A stretch of 64,000 bases of DNA from Chloroflexota bacterium (GTDB lineage: Bacteria > Chloroflexota > Limnocylindria > Limnocylindrales > CSP1-4). This document shows, piece by piece, positions 8,139 to 16,144 of the stretch (positions are counted from its first letter, which is position 1; every line of letters starts with the position of its first letter). The notes under the pieces were generated by a model, which was not told the DNA's origin, did not search any database, and was given only the letters and a program-made list of their open reading frames with translations. The translations under genes were made by a program, and so were the position numbers. The stretch covers positions 1 through 64,000 of the forward strand of contig JAHBUZ010000010.1 of NCBI GenBank assembly GCA_019637815.1, read 5' to 3'.

Positions 8139-8866
8139 CCGAGCCGCACGTGCCGGTCATCGGGATCCTCTACCCAGGATATGCCGCCGAGGACGACTAC
8201 CCACGTGCCGAGCGGATGCTCGGGACGAGTGTCTCGCTGCCGGTGGTCCACACCACGGTGGGCATCGACACCCACGAGATCCACGCCCTCATCGACACCG
8301 GGTCACCGGAGCGGCTGGAGGAAGGGGCATCACGCCTCGCGCCGCTGGCGCCCGATGCCGCGATGTGGGCCTGCACGAGCGGCAGCTTCGTGTACGGGCT
8401 GGAGGGCGCTCGTCGTCAGGCGGCCGCGGTCGCCGAGCAGCTGGGCGTGCCGGTCTCCAGCACCTCGTTGGCGTTCGCGGCTGCGCTCGCCGAGCTGGGG
8501 CTTCGGCGCGTCGCGATCGGCGCGACCTATCCGGAGGATCTCGCGGATCGGTTCCGGACCTTCCTCGCGGACGCCGGGATCGAGGTCGTGTCGATGGGCA
8601 CCCTGGGCATCATGTGGGCCTCCGAGGGGGGCACCCTGTCACGCCAGCGCGTGGTCGATCTCGCCCTCGCCAATCGGCACCCGGACGCCGAGGCGATCCT
8701 GCTGCCGGACACCGCGCTCCACACCATGGAGTGGCTGGCGGACCTCCAGGACGCGGCAGCCGTGCCGGTCCTGACCGCCAACCAGGTGACCATCTGGCAA
8801 GGGCTGCGACTGGCCGGTCATCCGGCGGGCGACCAGGACCCGTTCGGCGCGTTCGGGCTCGCTTGA
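8135..8866 (+). CDS. AMDase/maleate isomerase paralogue lacking the second cysteine
   Basis: This 243-residue paralogue keeps the first site (WACTSGSFV, Cys80), but the second site reads LLPDTALHT, with Asp192 where its partner has Cys191. Known arylmalonate decarboxylase shows the opposite pattern (first Cys lost, second kept). So this copy should not do standard two-base racemisation; it may be a single-cysteine enzyme with another specificity or a structural partner of the upstream paralogue. The start ATG overlaps the upstream stop. The gene ends 100 bases before the convergent ThDP enzyme gene, in a repeat-bearing gap. Confidence 0.8.
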   Translation: MTEPHVPVIGILYPGYAAEDDYPRAERMLGTSVSLPVVHTTVGIDTHEIHALIDTGSPERLEEGASRLAPLAPDAAMWACTSGSFVYGLEGARRQAAAVAEQLGVPVSSTSLAFAAALAELGLRRVAIGATYPEDLADRFRTFLADAGIEVVSMGTLGIMWASEGGTLSRQRVVDLALANRHPDAEAILLPDTALHTMEWLADLQDAAAVPVLTANQVTIWQGLRLAGHPAGDQDPFGAFGLA

Positions 8867-8880
8867 CACGCTGCCCGGTA

Positions 8881-8972
8881 GCCGGCGTCGGCTCGGCAGT
8901 GGTCGCCGGCTCGGAGGCCGGCGTCGGCTCGGCAGTGTGGTCGCCGGCTCGGAGGCCGGCGTCGGCTCAGTG
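8881..8972. repeat. 36-38 bp tandem repeat, 2.5 copies
   Basis: Copies start GCCGGCGTCGGCTCGGCAGT at 8881 and 8917, with a truncated third at 8955 running into the end of the ThDP enzyme gene (stop 8967-8969). The second copy has a 2-bp insertion. Each copy boundary forms an inverted repeat (see the terminator entry). Confidence 0.8.
8904..8961. terminator. Two identical tandem hairpins in a convergent gap
   Basis: CGCCGGC-TCGGAG-GCCGGCG occurs at 8904-8923 and again at 8942-8961, each a 7-bp stem with a six-base loop. They lie between the convergent AMDase and ThDP-enzyme genes and would fold in transcripts from either side. Without T-runs the terminator role is inferred from position. Confidence 0.45.
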
Positions 8973-10616
8973 GCCGGCGTTCGGGTCCGGCACGGACAGC
9001 CGATGCGTCTCGGCCGTGATGACATCGACGAGCGCCGGCTGTCCCTCGCGGACGGCCTGGAGCGCCCGCTGGAACCCGGGTCGCAGTTCGGCGGGATCGG
9101 TGATGCGTTCGGCGTGGAGCCCCAGGCTCCGGGCCATCCCGGCATAGTCGCCGGTCTGCCGCGCGGCGCCGAACCGCTCGATGGCGAGGGGCATGAAGCG
9201 GTAGTAGCCGCTGAAGATCTCGTCGTGCTTGACGACGGTGAGGATCGGGATGCGCTCCCGTGCCGCCGTCTCGAGATCGAGACCCGTCATGCCGATGGCG
9301 GCGTCCCCCATCACGTTCACGACGATCTTGTCGGGGTTCGCGAGCTTGGCACCCATGCTCGCGCCGATGGAATAGCCGAGCTGGGTCGACTGGCCCCAGC
9401 CGAGGTAGCCGCGGGGCGTGGTCGCGGTGTAGAACACCGACTGGATGTCGCGTGACGAGCCCGATTCGTGGGTGATGATGGTCTCCGCGGGATCGAGCAG
9501 CGACCACAGCTCACGGAACATGCGGTAGCCGTTGATGGGTGCGCTGTCGTCCGCGAACAGCGGCTCGAAGTCCGCCAGCCATCGGGCGCGGATGTCCGCG
9601 AGGGTCGCGGCCGTCGCCCGGGCCCGCTCCTGCTCCGCGGCGCCCACACGACCACGCAGCTCGTCCGCGAGCGCGGCGAGGAACAGCTTCGCGTCGCTGT
9701 GGATGGGGACCTCGGTCCAGTGGGTCTTGTTGAGGTCGAGCGGGTCGATGGTCGCGTGGATGATGACCGTGCCTTCGGGGACCTCCGGCGTGAAGTCGGT
9801 CCGACTGAGGCTCGACCCCACGACGAGCAGCACATCGGTCGTGCGCAGCAGGTGCTCGACCATCGGGGTCTGGGCATAGCCACCCGTGCCCGCGGCGAGG
9901 GGATGGTCCTCGGGCATGCCGCTCTTGCCCTGGAGGGTGGTCATGACCGGCGCGCCGAGCAGCTCGGCGACCTCCACCAGCTCGGCCGAGGCCTCCGCGT
10001 AGAGCGTCCCCTGGCCGGACCAGATGGCGGGGGACTGGGAGCGGAGCAGCCGATCGGCAGCCTCGCGGACGGCGCCCAGGTCGGGGCCGGGCCGGGAGCC
10101 ACGCGCGGGTTCGTAGCCCGGGTCGGTCGCGTCCTCGGCCATGACGTCCTCGGGCAGCTCCAGCATCGCGGGTCGCGGTCGCCCGGAGCGGAGCATCGAG
10201 AAGGCATGCCGCGCGCGTTCCCCGACCAGGCTGGGTGACACGATCCGGCTGCTGTAGCAGGTCACGTCGCGGAAGTGGTCGAGTGCCTCGAAGGCGGGGG
10301 CCTCACCGGCTCGGGCGAGGCCGGGATGCCCGGGCAGGAACAGCGTGGGCGTCGAGTCGGTCCAGGCATGGACGAGCCCCGCGTACGCGTTCTCCGCGCC
10401 GGCGAGCGACTGGACGGCCCACGTACCGATCTGGCGACCGTTCGTCGACCGGGACACGCCATCCGCCATGTCACCGGCCACCCGCTCCTGGCGAGGCAGC
10501 ACGAGTCGGACACCGGCCCGTGCGAGCGCCTCGGTCATGGGGCTGCCCGGGAAGAAGAACACCTGCTCGACGCCCTCACGTCGCAGGATCTGGGCAAGGA
10601 CGTCGGCGGCGTTCAT
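8967..10616 (-). CDS. Thiamine diphosphate-dependent enzyme (acetolactate synthase / benzoylformate decarboxylase-like)
   Basis: The 549-residue protein has the three-domain ThDP layout: an N-terminal Pyr domain with the activating glutamate in PRQERVAGDMADG (Glu44), a central domain, and a C-terminal PP domain. The Mg-ThDP motif begins GDAAIG at 437-442. At the spacing where the family has an Asn pair it reads His464-Asp465 in VVKHDE, an unusual replacement that may alter metal binding. Members decarboxylate or carboligate 2-oxo acids, which fits the two hydroxyacid dehydrogenases nearby that would make 2-oxo acids. GAGG precedes ATG 10616 and the TGTCAGACA palindrome lies 38 bases upstream. 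Confidence 0.8.
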   Translation of the reverse strand: MNAADVLAQILRREGVEQVFFFPGSPMTEALARAGVRLVLPRQERVAGDMADGVSRSTNGRQIGTWAVQSLAGAENAYAGLVHAWTDSTPTLFLPGHPGLARAGEAPAFEALDHFRDVTCYSSRIVSPSLVGERARHAFSMLRSGRPRPAMLELPEDVMAEDATDPGYEPARGSRPGPDLGAVREAADRLLRSQSPAIWSGQGTLYAEASAELVEVAELLGAPVMTTLQGKSGMPEDHPLAAGTGGYAQTPMVEHLLRTTDVLLVVGSSLSRTDFTPEVPEGTVIIHATIDPLDLNKTHWTEVPIHSDAKLFLAALADELRGRVGAAEQERARATAATLADIRARWLADFEPLFADDSAPINGYRMFRELWSLLDPAETIITHESGSSRDIQSVFYTATTPRGYLGWGQSTQLGYSIGASMGAKLANPDKIVVNVMGDAAIGMTGLDLETAARERIPILTVVKHDEIFSGYYRFMPLAIERFGAARQTGDYAGMARSLGLHAERITDPAELRPGFQRALQAVREGQPALVDVITAETHRLSVPDPNAGH

Positions 10617-10652
10617 TCGGGCAACCTCGCGTGCGCGGCTCTAGTTGTGAGA

Positions 10653-10663
10653 CTGTCAGACAA
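10653..10663 (-). promoter_or_regulatory. Second copy of the cluster palindrome upstream of the ThDP gene
   Basis: On the minus strand the site reads TTGTCTGACAG, containing the perfect palindrome TGTCTGACA/TGTCAGACA (10654-10662). The same nine bases occur in the divergent promoter at 343-351. Shared operators suggest the outer genes of this cluster answer to one regulator, not encoded in this window. Confidence 0.45.
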
Positions 10664-10726
10664 TACTCGGTCCACGGTCCCACGTCCACGCCGCGCCTCC
10701 GAGGTCAGCGGTCGGCTGCCTCCACC

Positions 10727-11098
10727 TCAGTCACGCGGCGGCAGCTGCTGGATGGCCCACTGGTTGCCGTCCGGGTCCTGGAAGTACAGGAATCGACCCC
10801 ACGGCTGGTCATCGATGGCGGAGATCGGACAGCCACGCGCGGTCAGGACCCGCTGCGCCTCCTCGATGTCCGTGACGACCATCTGGATGGAGTCGATGGA
10901 GCCTGGCGCGGCGCTGGTCAGGCCCTCGCCGATGGCGATGGAGCAGGCGGAGCCGGGCGGTGTCAGCTGCACGAACCGGAGCCCCTCGTGCACGGTCTGG
11001 TCGTGGTCGGCATGGAAGCCCGCCTGGTCCACGTAGAACGCCTTCGCCCGGTCCACGTCCGTCACGGGCACGGTCATGAGCTCGATCCGATAGTCCAT
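10727..11098 (-). CDS. VOC/glyoxalase superfamily protein
   Basis: The 123-residue protein is a single vicinal-oxygen-chelate module pair: YRIELMTVPVTDVDRAKAFY at the start and GRFLYFQDPDGNQWAIQQ at the end are the paired beta-alpha-beta-beta-beta hallmarks, the latter carrying a metal-ligand region. VOC proteins include glyoxalases, extradiol dioxygenases and antibiotic-sequestering proteins; nothing here selects among them. GAGG lies six bases before ATG 11098; ATG 11101 is immediately adjacent and also possible. It is transcribed away from the pnt operon. Confidence 0.75.
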   Translation of the reverse strand: MDYRIELMTVPVTDVDRAKAFYVDQAGFHADHDQTVHEGLRFVQLTPPGSACSIAIGEGLTSAAPGSIDSIQMVVTDIEEAQRVLTARGCPISAIDDQPWGRFLYFQDPDGNQWAIQQLPPRD

Positions 11099-11139
11099 CA
11101 TCAGCCTCGTCTGCGGTCGTCCCCAGGTCGATGCTGTCA

Positions 11140-11171
11140 CCGGATCCTGTCAGGGAGCGACAGGTTTCCGG
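11140..11171. promoter_or_regulatory. Inverted repeat in the divergent gap before pntAA
   Basis: CCGGA-TC-CTGTC (11140-11151) pairs with GACAG-GT-TTCCGG (11159-11171). The structure lies between the glyoxalase-like gene and pntAA. It could be an operator or an untranslated hairpin. Confidence 0.35.
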
Positions 11172-11225
11172 CGGATGCGCACCATCGATACCGGACCGTA
11201 ACGGATGGTCGGCCGGTCGACACGC

Positions 11226-11231
11226 TATGCT
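11226..11231 (+). promoter_or_regulatory. Candidate -10 box for the pnt operon
   Basis: TATGCT at 11226-11231 is the best -10-like hexamer before pntAA and would give a leader of about 57 bases before ATG 11295. No clear -35 is visible. Confidence 0.35.
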
Positions 11232-11294
11232 TTCGAGTCGCAGCGCCGCTGCCCAAGCCGCTGCGTGCCCACCCTCCACATTCGGGGTCCCTGG

Positions 11295-12698
11295 ATGAAG
11301 GTCGCCATCGCGAAGGAGACTGCGCCCAACGAGCGGCGCGTCGCGCTCGTGCCCGAAGTCATCGGCAAGCTGGTCAACGCAGGACTCGAGGTACTCGTCG
11401 AGTCGGGAGCGGGCGAGGGGTCCGCCATCCCGGACTCCGCGTACGTCGATGCCGGTGCCACGATCGTCCCGTCCACCGCGGACGGGGACGTCGTGCTGCG
11501 GGTCCAGAAGCCCTCTGCGGCGGAGATCGGTCAGCTGCGCAGCGGCCAGGCCGTCATCGGTCTGCTCCAGCCGCTCATCGATCCGCAGACGTCCCAATCG
11601 CTCGCGGACAAGGGCGTCACCGCCATCAGCCTGGACGCGCTGCCGCGCACGCTGTCGCGGGCCCAGACCATGGATGCCCTCTCGTCCCAGGCGAACGTGG
11701 GCGGCTACAAGGCGGTCATCATCGCGGCCGAGGCATACGGCCGGTACTTCCCGCTCCTGACCACGGCCGCCGGTACCGCGAAGCCCGCCAACGTACTCAT
11801 CCTGGGCATCGGCGTGGCTGGCCTCCAGGCCATCGCGACGGCCCGCCGGCTGGGTGCGCAGGTGAAGGCCTATGACGTCCGCTCGGAGACCAGGGAGCAG
11901 GCCCAGTCGCTGGGCGCCCAGTTCCTGGAGCTCAAGTCGGTCGCGGATGCGGCCGGCTCGGGTGGCTACGCGCGCGAGCTGACCGCCGAGGAGCGCGCCG
12001 CGCAGCAGCAGGAGCTGAACGGCTACATCGGGGGCATGGACGTGGTCATCACCACGGCCCAGGTGCCCGGTCGCCGGCCGCCCGTGCTGGTCACCGCGGA
12101 CGCCGTGGCGCTCATGAGGCCGGGCTCGGTCATCGTGGACATGGCGGCGAGCGCGCTCGGCGGCAACGTCGAGCTGTCCCAGCCGGACCAGACGATCGTG
12201 ACGGACAACGGCGTGACCATCATCGCGCCCACCAACCTGCCGGCCACGATGCCCGCGGGTGCGAGCGCGTTCTACGCTCGCAACATCAGCGCGCTGCTGC
12301 TGCACATGGTCAAGGACGGCCAGCTGGTCCTGGATCGCAGCGATGAGATCACGGGCGCGGTGGTCATCGCCATGGACGGCAAGGTCGTCCAGGAGGCGAC
12401 CGCCAAGGCGCTCGGCATCGAGCCTGCCACGCCCGCTCCTGCACCCGAACCGGAGCCCGAACCCGAACCGGAGCCGGTCGTCGAGACGGCCACGGAGGTC
12501 GCCGAGGCGACGGCCGAGACCGCAGCCGTCATCGAGGACGCCGAGGCCAGTGCCGAAGCGATCGTCGAGGAAGCCGGCGTGACGGCCACCGAGGCCGCCG
12601 AAGACGGTGCGGCCGAGGTCCTGGACGAGGCCGCCGACGCGGTCGACCAGGCGGACGAGACACCCCTGCACGACACCAAGGACGGAGGTCCCGCGTGA
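11295..12698 (+). CDS. pntAA: NAD(P) transhydrogenase subunit alpha part 1 (PntAA), with acidic C-terminal tail
   Basis: Residues 1-377 are a complete NAD(H)-binding domain I of proton-translocating transhydrogenase: the ETAPNERRVALVPE start, the RQD-loop region SRAQTMDALSSQANVGGYKA and the nucleotide motif LILGIGVAGLQAIA. It hands hydride from NADH to the NADP domain in PntB, driven by proton flow through PntAB/PntB. Unusually, residues 378-467 form a 90-residue tail with an Ala-Pro and Glu-Pro run followed by Ala/Glu/Asp-rich sequence without membrane segments. In E. coli PntA this position is taken by the first membrane helices, here encoded separately by pntAB. The gene overlaps pntAB by GTGA. 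Confidence 0.93.
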   Translation: MKVAIAKETAPNERRVALVPEVIGKLVNAGLEVLVESGAGEGSAIPDSAYVDAGATIVPSTADGDVVLRVQKPSAAEIGQLRSGQAVIGLLQPLIDPQTSQSLADKGVTAISLDALPRTLSRAQTMDALSSQANVGGYKAVIIAAEAYGRYFPLLTTAAGTAKPANVLILGIGVAGLQAIATARRLGAQVKAYDVRSETREQAQSLGAQFLELKSVADAAGSGGYARELTAEERAAQQQELNGYIGGMDVVITTAQVPGRRPPVLVTADAVALMRPGSVIVDMAASALGGNVELSQPDQTIVTDNGVTIIAPTNLPATMPAGASAFYARNISALLLHMVKDGQLVLDRSDEITGAVVIAMDGKVVQEATAKALGIEPATPAPAPEPEPEPEPEPVVETATEVAEATAETAAVIEDAEASAEAIVEEAGVTATEAAEDGAAEVLDEAADAVDQADETPLHDTKDGGPA

Positions 12699-13018
12699 GC
12701 CCGGAGCTCCTCAACTCCATCGCGATCTTCGTGCTGGCCCTGCTGGTCGGCGTCGAGGTCATCAGCAAGGTCCCCACGACCCTCCACACGCCCCTCATGT
12801 CGGGCGCCAACTCGATCCACGGCATCGTGCTGGTGGGCGCCATGATCATCGCGGCGAGCGCCAACGACCTCCTGGGCTACGTGCTCGCGTTCGTGGCCAT
12901 GGTGTTCGGCGCCGCCAACGTGGTCGGTGGCTACGTGGTCACGGACCGGATGCTCGAGATGTTCAAGAAGAAGCCCGCAGCTCCCAAGGCTGGCGACGGC
13001 GCGGGCAAGGGGGCCTGA
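12695..13018 (+). CDS. pntAB: NAD(P) transhydrogenase subunit alpha part 2 (PntAB)
   Basis: This 107-residue protein supplies the alpha-subunit membrane helices. Three hydrophobic segments are visible (about residues 5-23, 42-58 and 62-83). The conserved VPTTLHTPLMSGANSIHGIV stretch precedes the second helix. A short Lys/Ala-rich cytoplasmic tail follows. GTG 12695 overlaps the pntAA stop in GTGA and pntB begins four bases after its stop, so the three subunits are translated as a unit. The split PntAA/PntAB arrangement is known from Rhodospirillum and many other bacteria. Confidence 0.93.
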   Translation: MSPELLNSIAIFVLALLVGVEVISKVPTTLHTPLMSGANSIHGIVLVGAMIIAASANDLLGYVLAFVAMVFGAANVVGGYVVTDRMLEMFKKKPAAPKAGDGAGKGA

Positions 13019-13021
13019 CCG

Positions 13022-14473
13022 ATGCCCGGTGACGTCCTGTACACGTTCGTCTTCTTCGCGTGGCTGATCGGCGCGTCGTTCTTCGTGGTGGGTCTCCACC
13101 AGATGAACAGTCCCGCCACCGCCCGCAACGGCAACAAGCTGTCCGCGCTGGGCATGACCATCGCCGTGGGCGCCACGCTCGTGTGGCTGGCGCTCCGGCC
13201 GGGTGGCCTGTCCGTCGAGGCGTGGGCGATCATCATCGCCGGCTTCCTCATCGGCGGTGGCATCGGCCTCTATCTCGCGCGTGCCGTGAAGATGACCGCG
13301 ATGCCCCAGCTGGTGTCGCTGTTCAACGCGGTCGGCGGTGGCGCGGCCGCCCTGGTGGCGGTCGAGGACTTCTTCCACGTCGCCAACACCCCCGAGTACT
13401 CCATCTCTACGTCCGTGTTCGTGGTCCTGGGCGTGGTCATCGGCTGCATCACGTTCTCGGGCTCGATCGTGGCGGCGGCCAAGCTCCAGGGGATGATCTC
13501 CGGGGCGCCCATCATCAAGCCCTGGACCCGACCCCTGACGCTGGGCGTCGCGGCGGTCGCGGGCATCGGCACGCTCATCCTGGTGCTGGGCGCTGCCGGC
13601 GTCCTGGGCATCGACTCCTCGATCGCGAACCTCATCCTCATCGTCATCTTCGGAGCGGCGATCATCTTCGGCGTGACCCTCGTGCTGCCCATCGGCGGCG
13701 CGGACATGCCCGTGGTCATCAGCCTGCTCAACTCGTTCACCGGCACCGCCGCGGCGATGTCCGGCTTCGTCATCAACAACCCGGTGCTCATCATCGCGGG
13801 CGCCCTCGTGGGTGCTGCCGGCGCCATCCTGACCAAGCTCATGGCGGATGCCATGAACCGGTCCATCGCCAACATCATGGTGGGTGGCTTCGGTGGCGGC
13901 GATGCCGCGGCCGGTGGCGCGGGTGCGGCCGCTGGTGGCGGCACGGTCCGCGAGGTCAACGTGGACGACGCGGCGATCATGCTCGCGTACGCCCAGAAGG
14001 TCATCGTGGTGCCCGGCTACGGCCTCGCGGTCGCCCAGGCGCAGCACGCGGTGCGCGAGCTGGCAGAGGTGCTCGAGGCACGGGGTGTCGAGGTGTCATA
14101 CGCCATCCATCCGGTCGCGGGTCGCATGCCCGGTCACATGAACGTCCTGCTCGCGGAGGCGAACGTCCCCTATCCCCAGCTCAAGGAGATGGAGGAGATC
14201 AACCCCGAGTTCGAGCGGGCGGACGTGGCCCTGGTGGTCGGCGCGAACGACGTCACCAACCCCGCGGCACGCACGAACCCCGCCTCACCCATCTACGGGA
14301 TGCCCATCCTGGATGTGGACAAGGCGAAGAACATCATCGTCATCAAGCGCTCGATGGGCCGCGGCTACGCGGGCATCGACAACGAGCTGTACACGGACCT
14401 CAAGACGGGCATGTACTTCGCGGACGCGAAGGCCGGTCTCGAGGGCCTCACGGGGGCCGTCAAGGGTCTCTGA
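13022..14473 (+). CDS. pntB: NAD(P) transhydrogenase subunit beta (PntB)
   Basis: The 483-residue beta subunit has an N-terminal block of about eight or nine membrane helices (to about residue 270), with the conserved LFNAVGGGAAALVA and GGADMPVVISLLNSFTG segments. A Gly/Ala-rich linker follows, then the NADP-binding domain III with VPGYGLAVAQAQHAV, HPVAGRMPGHMNVLLAEA, VGANDVTNPAA and KRSMGRGYAGIDN. This domain accepts hydride from PntAA to make NADPH. It is full length for the family and ends the operon before the hairpin at 14484-14507. Confidence 0.95.
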   Translation: MPGDVLYTFVFFAWLIGASFFVVGLHQMNSPATARNGNKLSALGMTIAVGATLVWLALRPGGLSVEAWAIIIAGFLIGGGIGLYLARAVKMTAMPQLVSLFNAVGGGAAALVAVEDFFHVANTPEYSISTSVFVVLGVVIGCITFSGSIVAAAKLQGMISGAPIIKPWTRPLTLGVAAVAGIGTLILVLGAAGVLGIDSSIANLILIVIFGAAIIFGVTLVLPIGGADMPVVISLLNSFTGTAAAMSGFVINNPVLIIAGALVGAAGAILTKLMADAMNRSIANIMVGGFGGGDAAAGGAGAAAGGGTVREVNVDDAAIMLAYAQKVIVVPGYGLAVAQAQHAVRELAEVLEARGVEVSYAIHPVAGRMPGHMNVLLAEANVPYPQLKEMEEINPEFERADVALVVGANDVTNPAARTNPASPIYGMPILDVDKAKNIIVIKRSMGRGYAGIDNELYTDLKTGMYFADAKAGLEGLTGAVKGL

Positions 14474-14483
14474 TCGGGTGATC

Positions 14484-14507
14484 CGATGCGGGCCCCGGTC
14501 CGCATCG
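14484..14507 (+). terminator. Hairpin after the pnt operon
   Basis: CGATGCGG (14484-14491) and CCGCATCG (14500-14507) form a perfect 8-bp stem with an eight-base loop, eleven bases after the pntB stop. No T-run follows, as for the other hairpins in this GC-rich window. Confidence 0.5.
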
Positions 14508-14606
14508 AGACGGCCCTCGCTTCGCAGCACACACGCGGTCGCCGGCAACGGCGGCCGCGTCGTCGTTGGTGGCGACTGGCGGGCCGCCCTGTTCGGCGGG
14601 CCCCGC

Positions 14607-15017
14607 TCAGTCGGTCGGGCGGTCCTCCCAGGCCCGCGTGATCAGCTCGCGCAGCACGGTCGGATCCACGTCCGAGAGCCGCTTGATGTAGATGCACGAC
14701 GTACCCGTGCGGCACGTGCCGAGCCGCTCGAGGATCCCCGCGTACGACTCCTGCCCGGACAGGAGGTACAGCGCGAGCTCGGCCTTGCGCGGCGAGAACC
14801 CGACCGGGAACCACTCGCGCCCCTTGCCGCTGGCGTCCCGGTAGGTGCAGCTGCCGAATCCCACGATGGATGGTCCCCACATCCGGGGCGGCTCGCCGGT
14901 CACTTCCGCCATCAGCGCGGCGACCGCCTGGCCGTCGCTGCGACGGGCGTCATCCGGCACGGCTGCCAGGAAGGCGTCCGCGTCCGCATCGGTCAGCTGG
15001 GTCTTGATCTCCCCCAT
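14607..15017 (-). CDS. DUF1801 domain-containing protein
   Basis: The 136-residue protein matches the YdhG/DUF1801 type: ADAFLAAVPDDARRSDGQAVAALM near the N-terminus, PRMWGPSIVGFGSCTY in the middle and FSPRKAELALYLL before the C-terminal helices with DPTVLRELITRAWED. This iron-chaperone-frataxin-like fold has no assigned reaction in bacteria. GGAGAG precedes ATG 15017. It stands alone, convergent with pntB and followed by the peptide-type importer on the same strand. Confidence 0.75.
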   Translation of the reverse strand: MGEIKTQLTDADADAFLAAVPDDARRSDGQAVAALMAEVTGEPPRMWGPSIVGFGSCTYRDASGKGREWFPVGFSPRKAELALYLLSGQESYAGILERLGTCRTGTSCIYIKRLSDVDPTVLRELITRAWEDRPTD

Positions 15018-15181
15018 GGCACGCTCTCCTCCGGACCGTGCGGCTCCAGTCACGCGTCCGTGGCCGCTCGGGCGATCATAGCGAGCATGGCGTGGCTGAC
15101 CCGACGCCGTCGGAGGCCGCCCGTCCTGACCTCGTGATCCCGCGTGGGCGAGGCGAGCCTGGCACCGGACGCCCACGTCGG

Positions 15182-16144
15182 TCAGGCCACGTCGCCGGCC
15201 TGCTCCGCGAGATGGCAGGCCACCTCGACGTCCGGCGGGAATGGTCGGAGCACGGGATCGTCCACCCGACACCGGTCGATCGCGATGGGGCACCGGGGGT
15301 GGAACCGGCAACCGCTCGGGATGTCCACCGCGCTCGGTGGCTCCCCCTCCAGCCGGGGCACGCTCCCGCGGGCCCGCCAGCTCGTGCTGCCGGTGGGGAT
15401 GGACGCGGCGAGCGACCGCGTGTAGGGGTGCCGAGGCAGGCGCCACACGGCCTCCGAGCTGCCGGTCTCCACGATCCGCCCCAGGTACATGACCGCGACG
15501 CGATCGGCGATGCGCCGGACGACCCCCAGGTCATGGGACACGAACAGGATGCCGATGCCCCGCTCCCGGCGCAGGTCCAGCAGCAGGTTGAGGATCTGGG
15601 CGCGCACGGAGACGTCCATCGATGCCACCGGCTCGTCGCACACGAGGATCGCGGGTTCGGGCGCCAGGGCGCGTGCGATCGCGGCGCGCTGGAGCTGCCC
15701 GCCCGAGAGGGTCGACGGGAGGCGGTCGGCGAGCACCGGGTCGAGACCCACCTGCTCCAGCAGCTCGATGACCCGCTTCCTCGCGCCCTGACGGCCGACA
15801 CCTGCGGCTCGCAGGGGCATGCCGACGGACCGGCCCACCGTGCGTCGCGGGTCGAACGAGGCGTGGGGGTCCTGGAACACCAGCTGGACCTCGTGTCGCA
15901 GCGCACGCTCCACCGACCCATCGGGGCGCACGAAGCGCCGGTCATCGAGCCACACCTCGCCCTGGTCGGGGCGGTCGAGCCCGACCATGATCCGGGCGAG
16001 CGTCGACTTGCCGCAGCCCGACTCCCCCACGAGGCCGACGATCTCCCCGGACGATACCGACAGGTCCACGCCGTCGACCGCACGGACCGGACGACCGCTG
16101 GCCCGGAACGCCCGATGGATCCCCTGTGCGCGGAGGGTCGTCAT
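15182..16144 (-). CDS. Oligopeptide/nickel-type ABC transporter ATPase (DppF/OppF-like)
   Basis: The 320-residue ATPase has Walker A GESGCGKST, Q-loop FQDPHASFDPRRTVG, signature LSGGQLQRAAIARALAPEP, Walker B and the C-terminal oligopeptide/nickel extension with the cysteine-bearing motif GCRFHPRCPIAIDRC. The extension identifies the DppF/OppF subfamily. The start ATG 16144 overlaps the stop of the upstream paralogue in ATGA. It pairs with that ATPase on the two permeases upstream. The transported solute (peptide, nickel chelate or glycoside) cannot be read from the ATPases. Confidence 0.85.
   Translation of the reverse strand: MTTLRAQGIHRAFRASGRPVRAVDGVDLSVSSGEIVGLVGESGCGKSTLARIMVGLDRPDQGEVWLDDRRFVRPDGSVERALRHEVQLVFQDPHASFDPRRTVGRSVGMPLRAAGVGRQGARKRVIELLEQVGLDPVLADRLPSTLSGGQLQRAAIARALAPEPAILVCDEPVASMDVSVRAQILNLLLDLRRERGIGILFVSHDLGVVRRIADRVAVMYLGRIVETGSSEAVWRLPRHPYTRSLAASIPTGSTSWRARGSVPRLEGEPPSAVDIPSGCRFHPRCPIAIDRCRVDDPVLRPFPPDVEVACHLAEQAGDVA

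Noticed and set aside
8881..8972. CRISPR-like repeats
   Set aside because: Units are directly adjacent with no variable spacers; it is a simple tandem repeat. The same applies to the 21079, 60619, 62070 and 63213 arrays.
11225..11280. Possible tRNA T-arm (TTCGAGTCGC) before pntAA
   Set aside because: No acceptor stem, D-arm or anticodon arm can be built around it.
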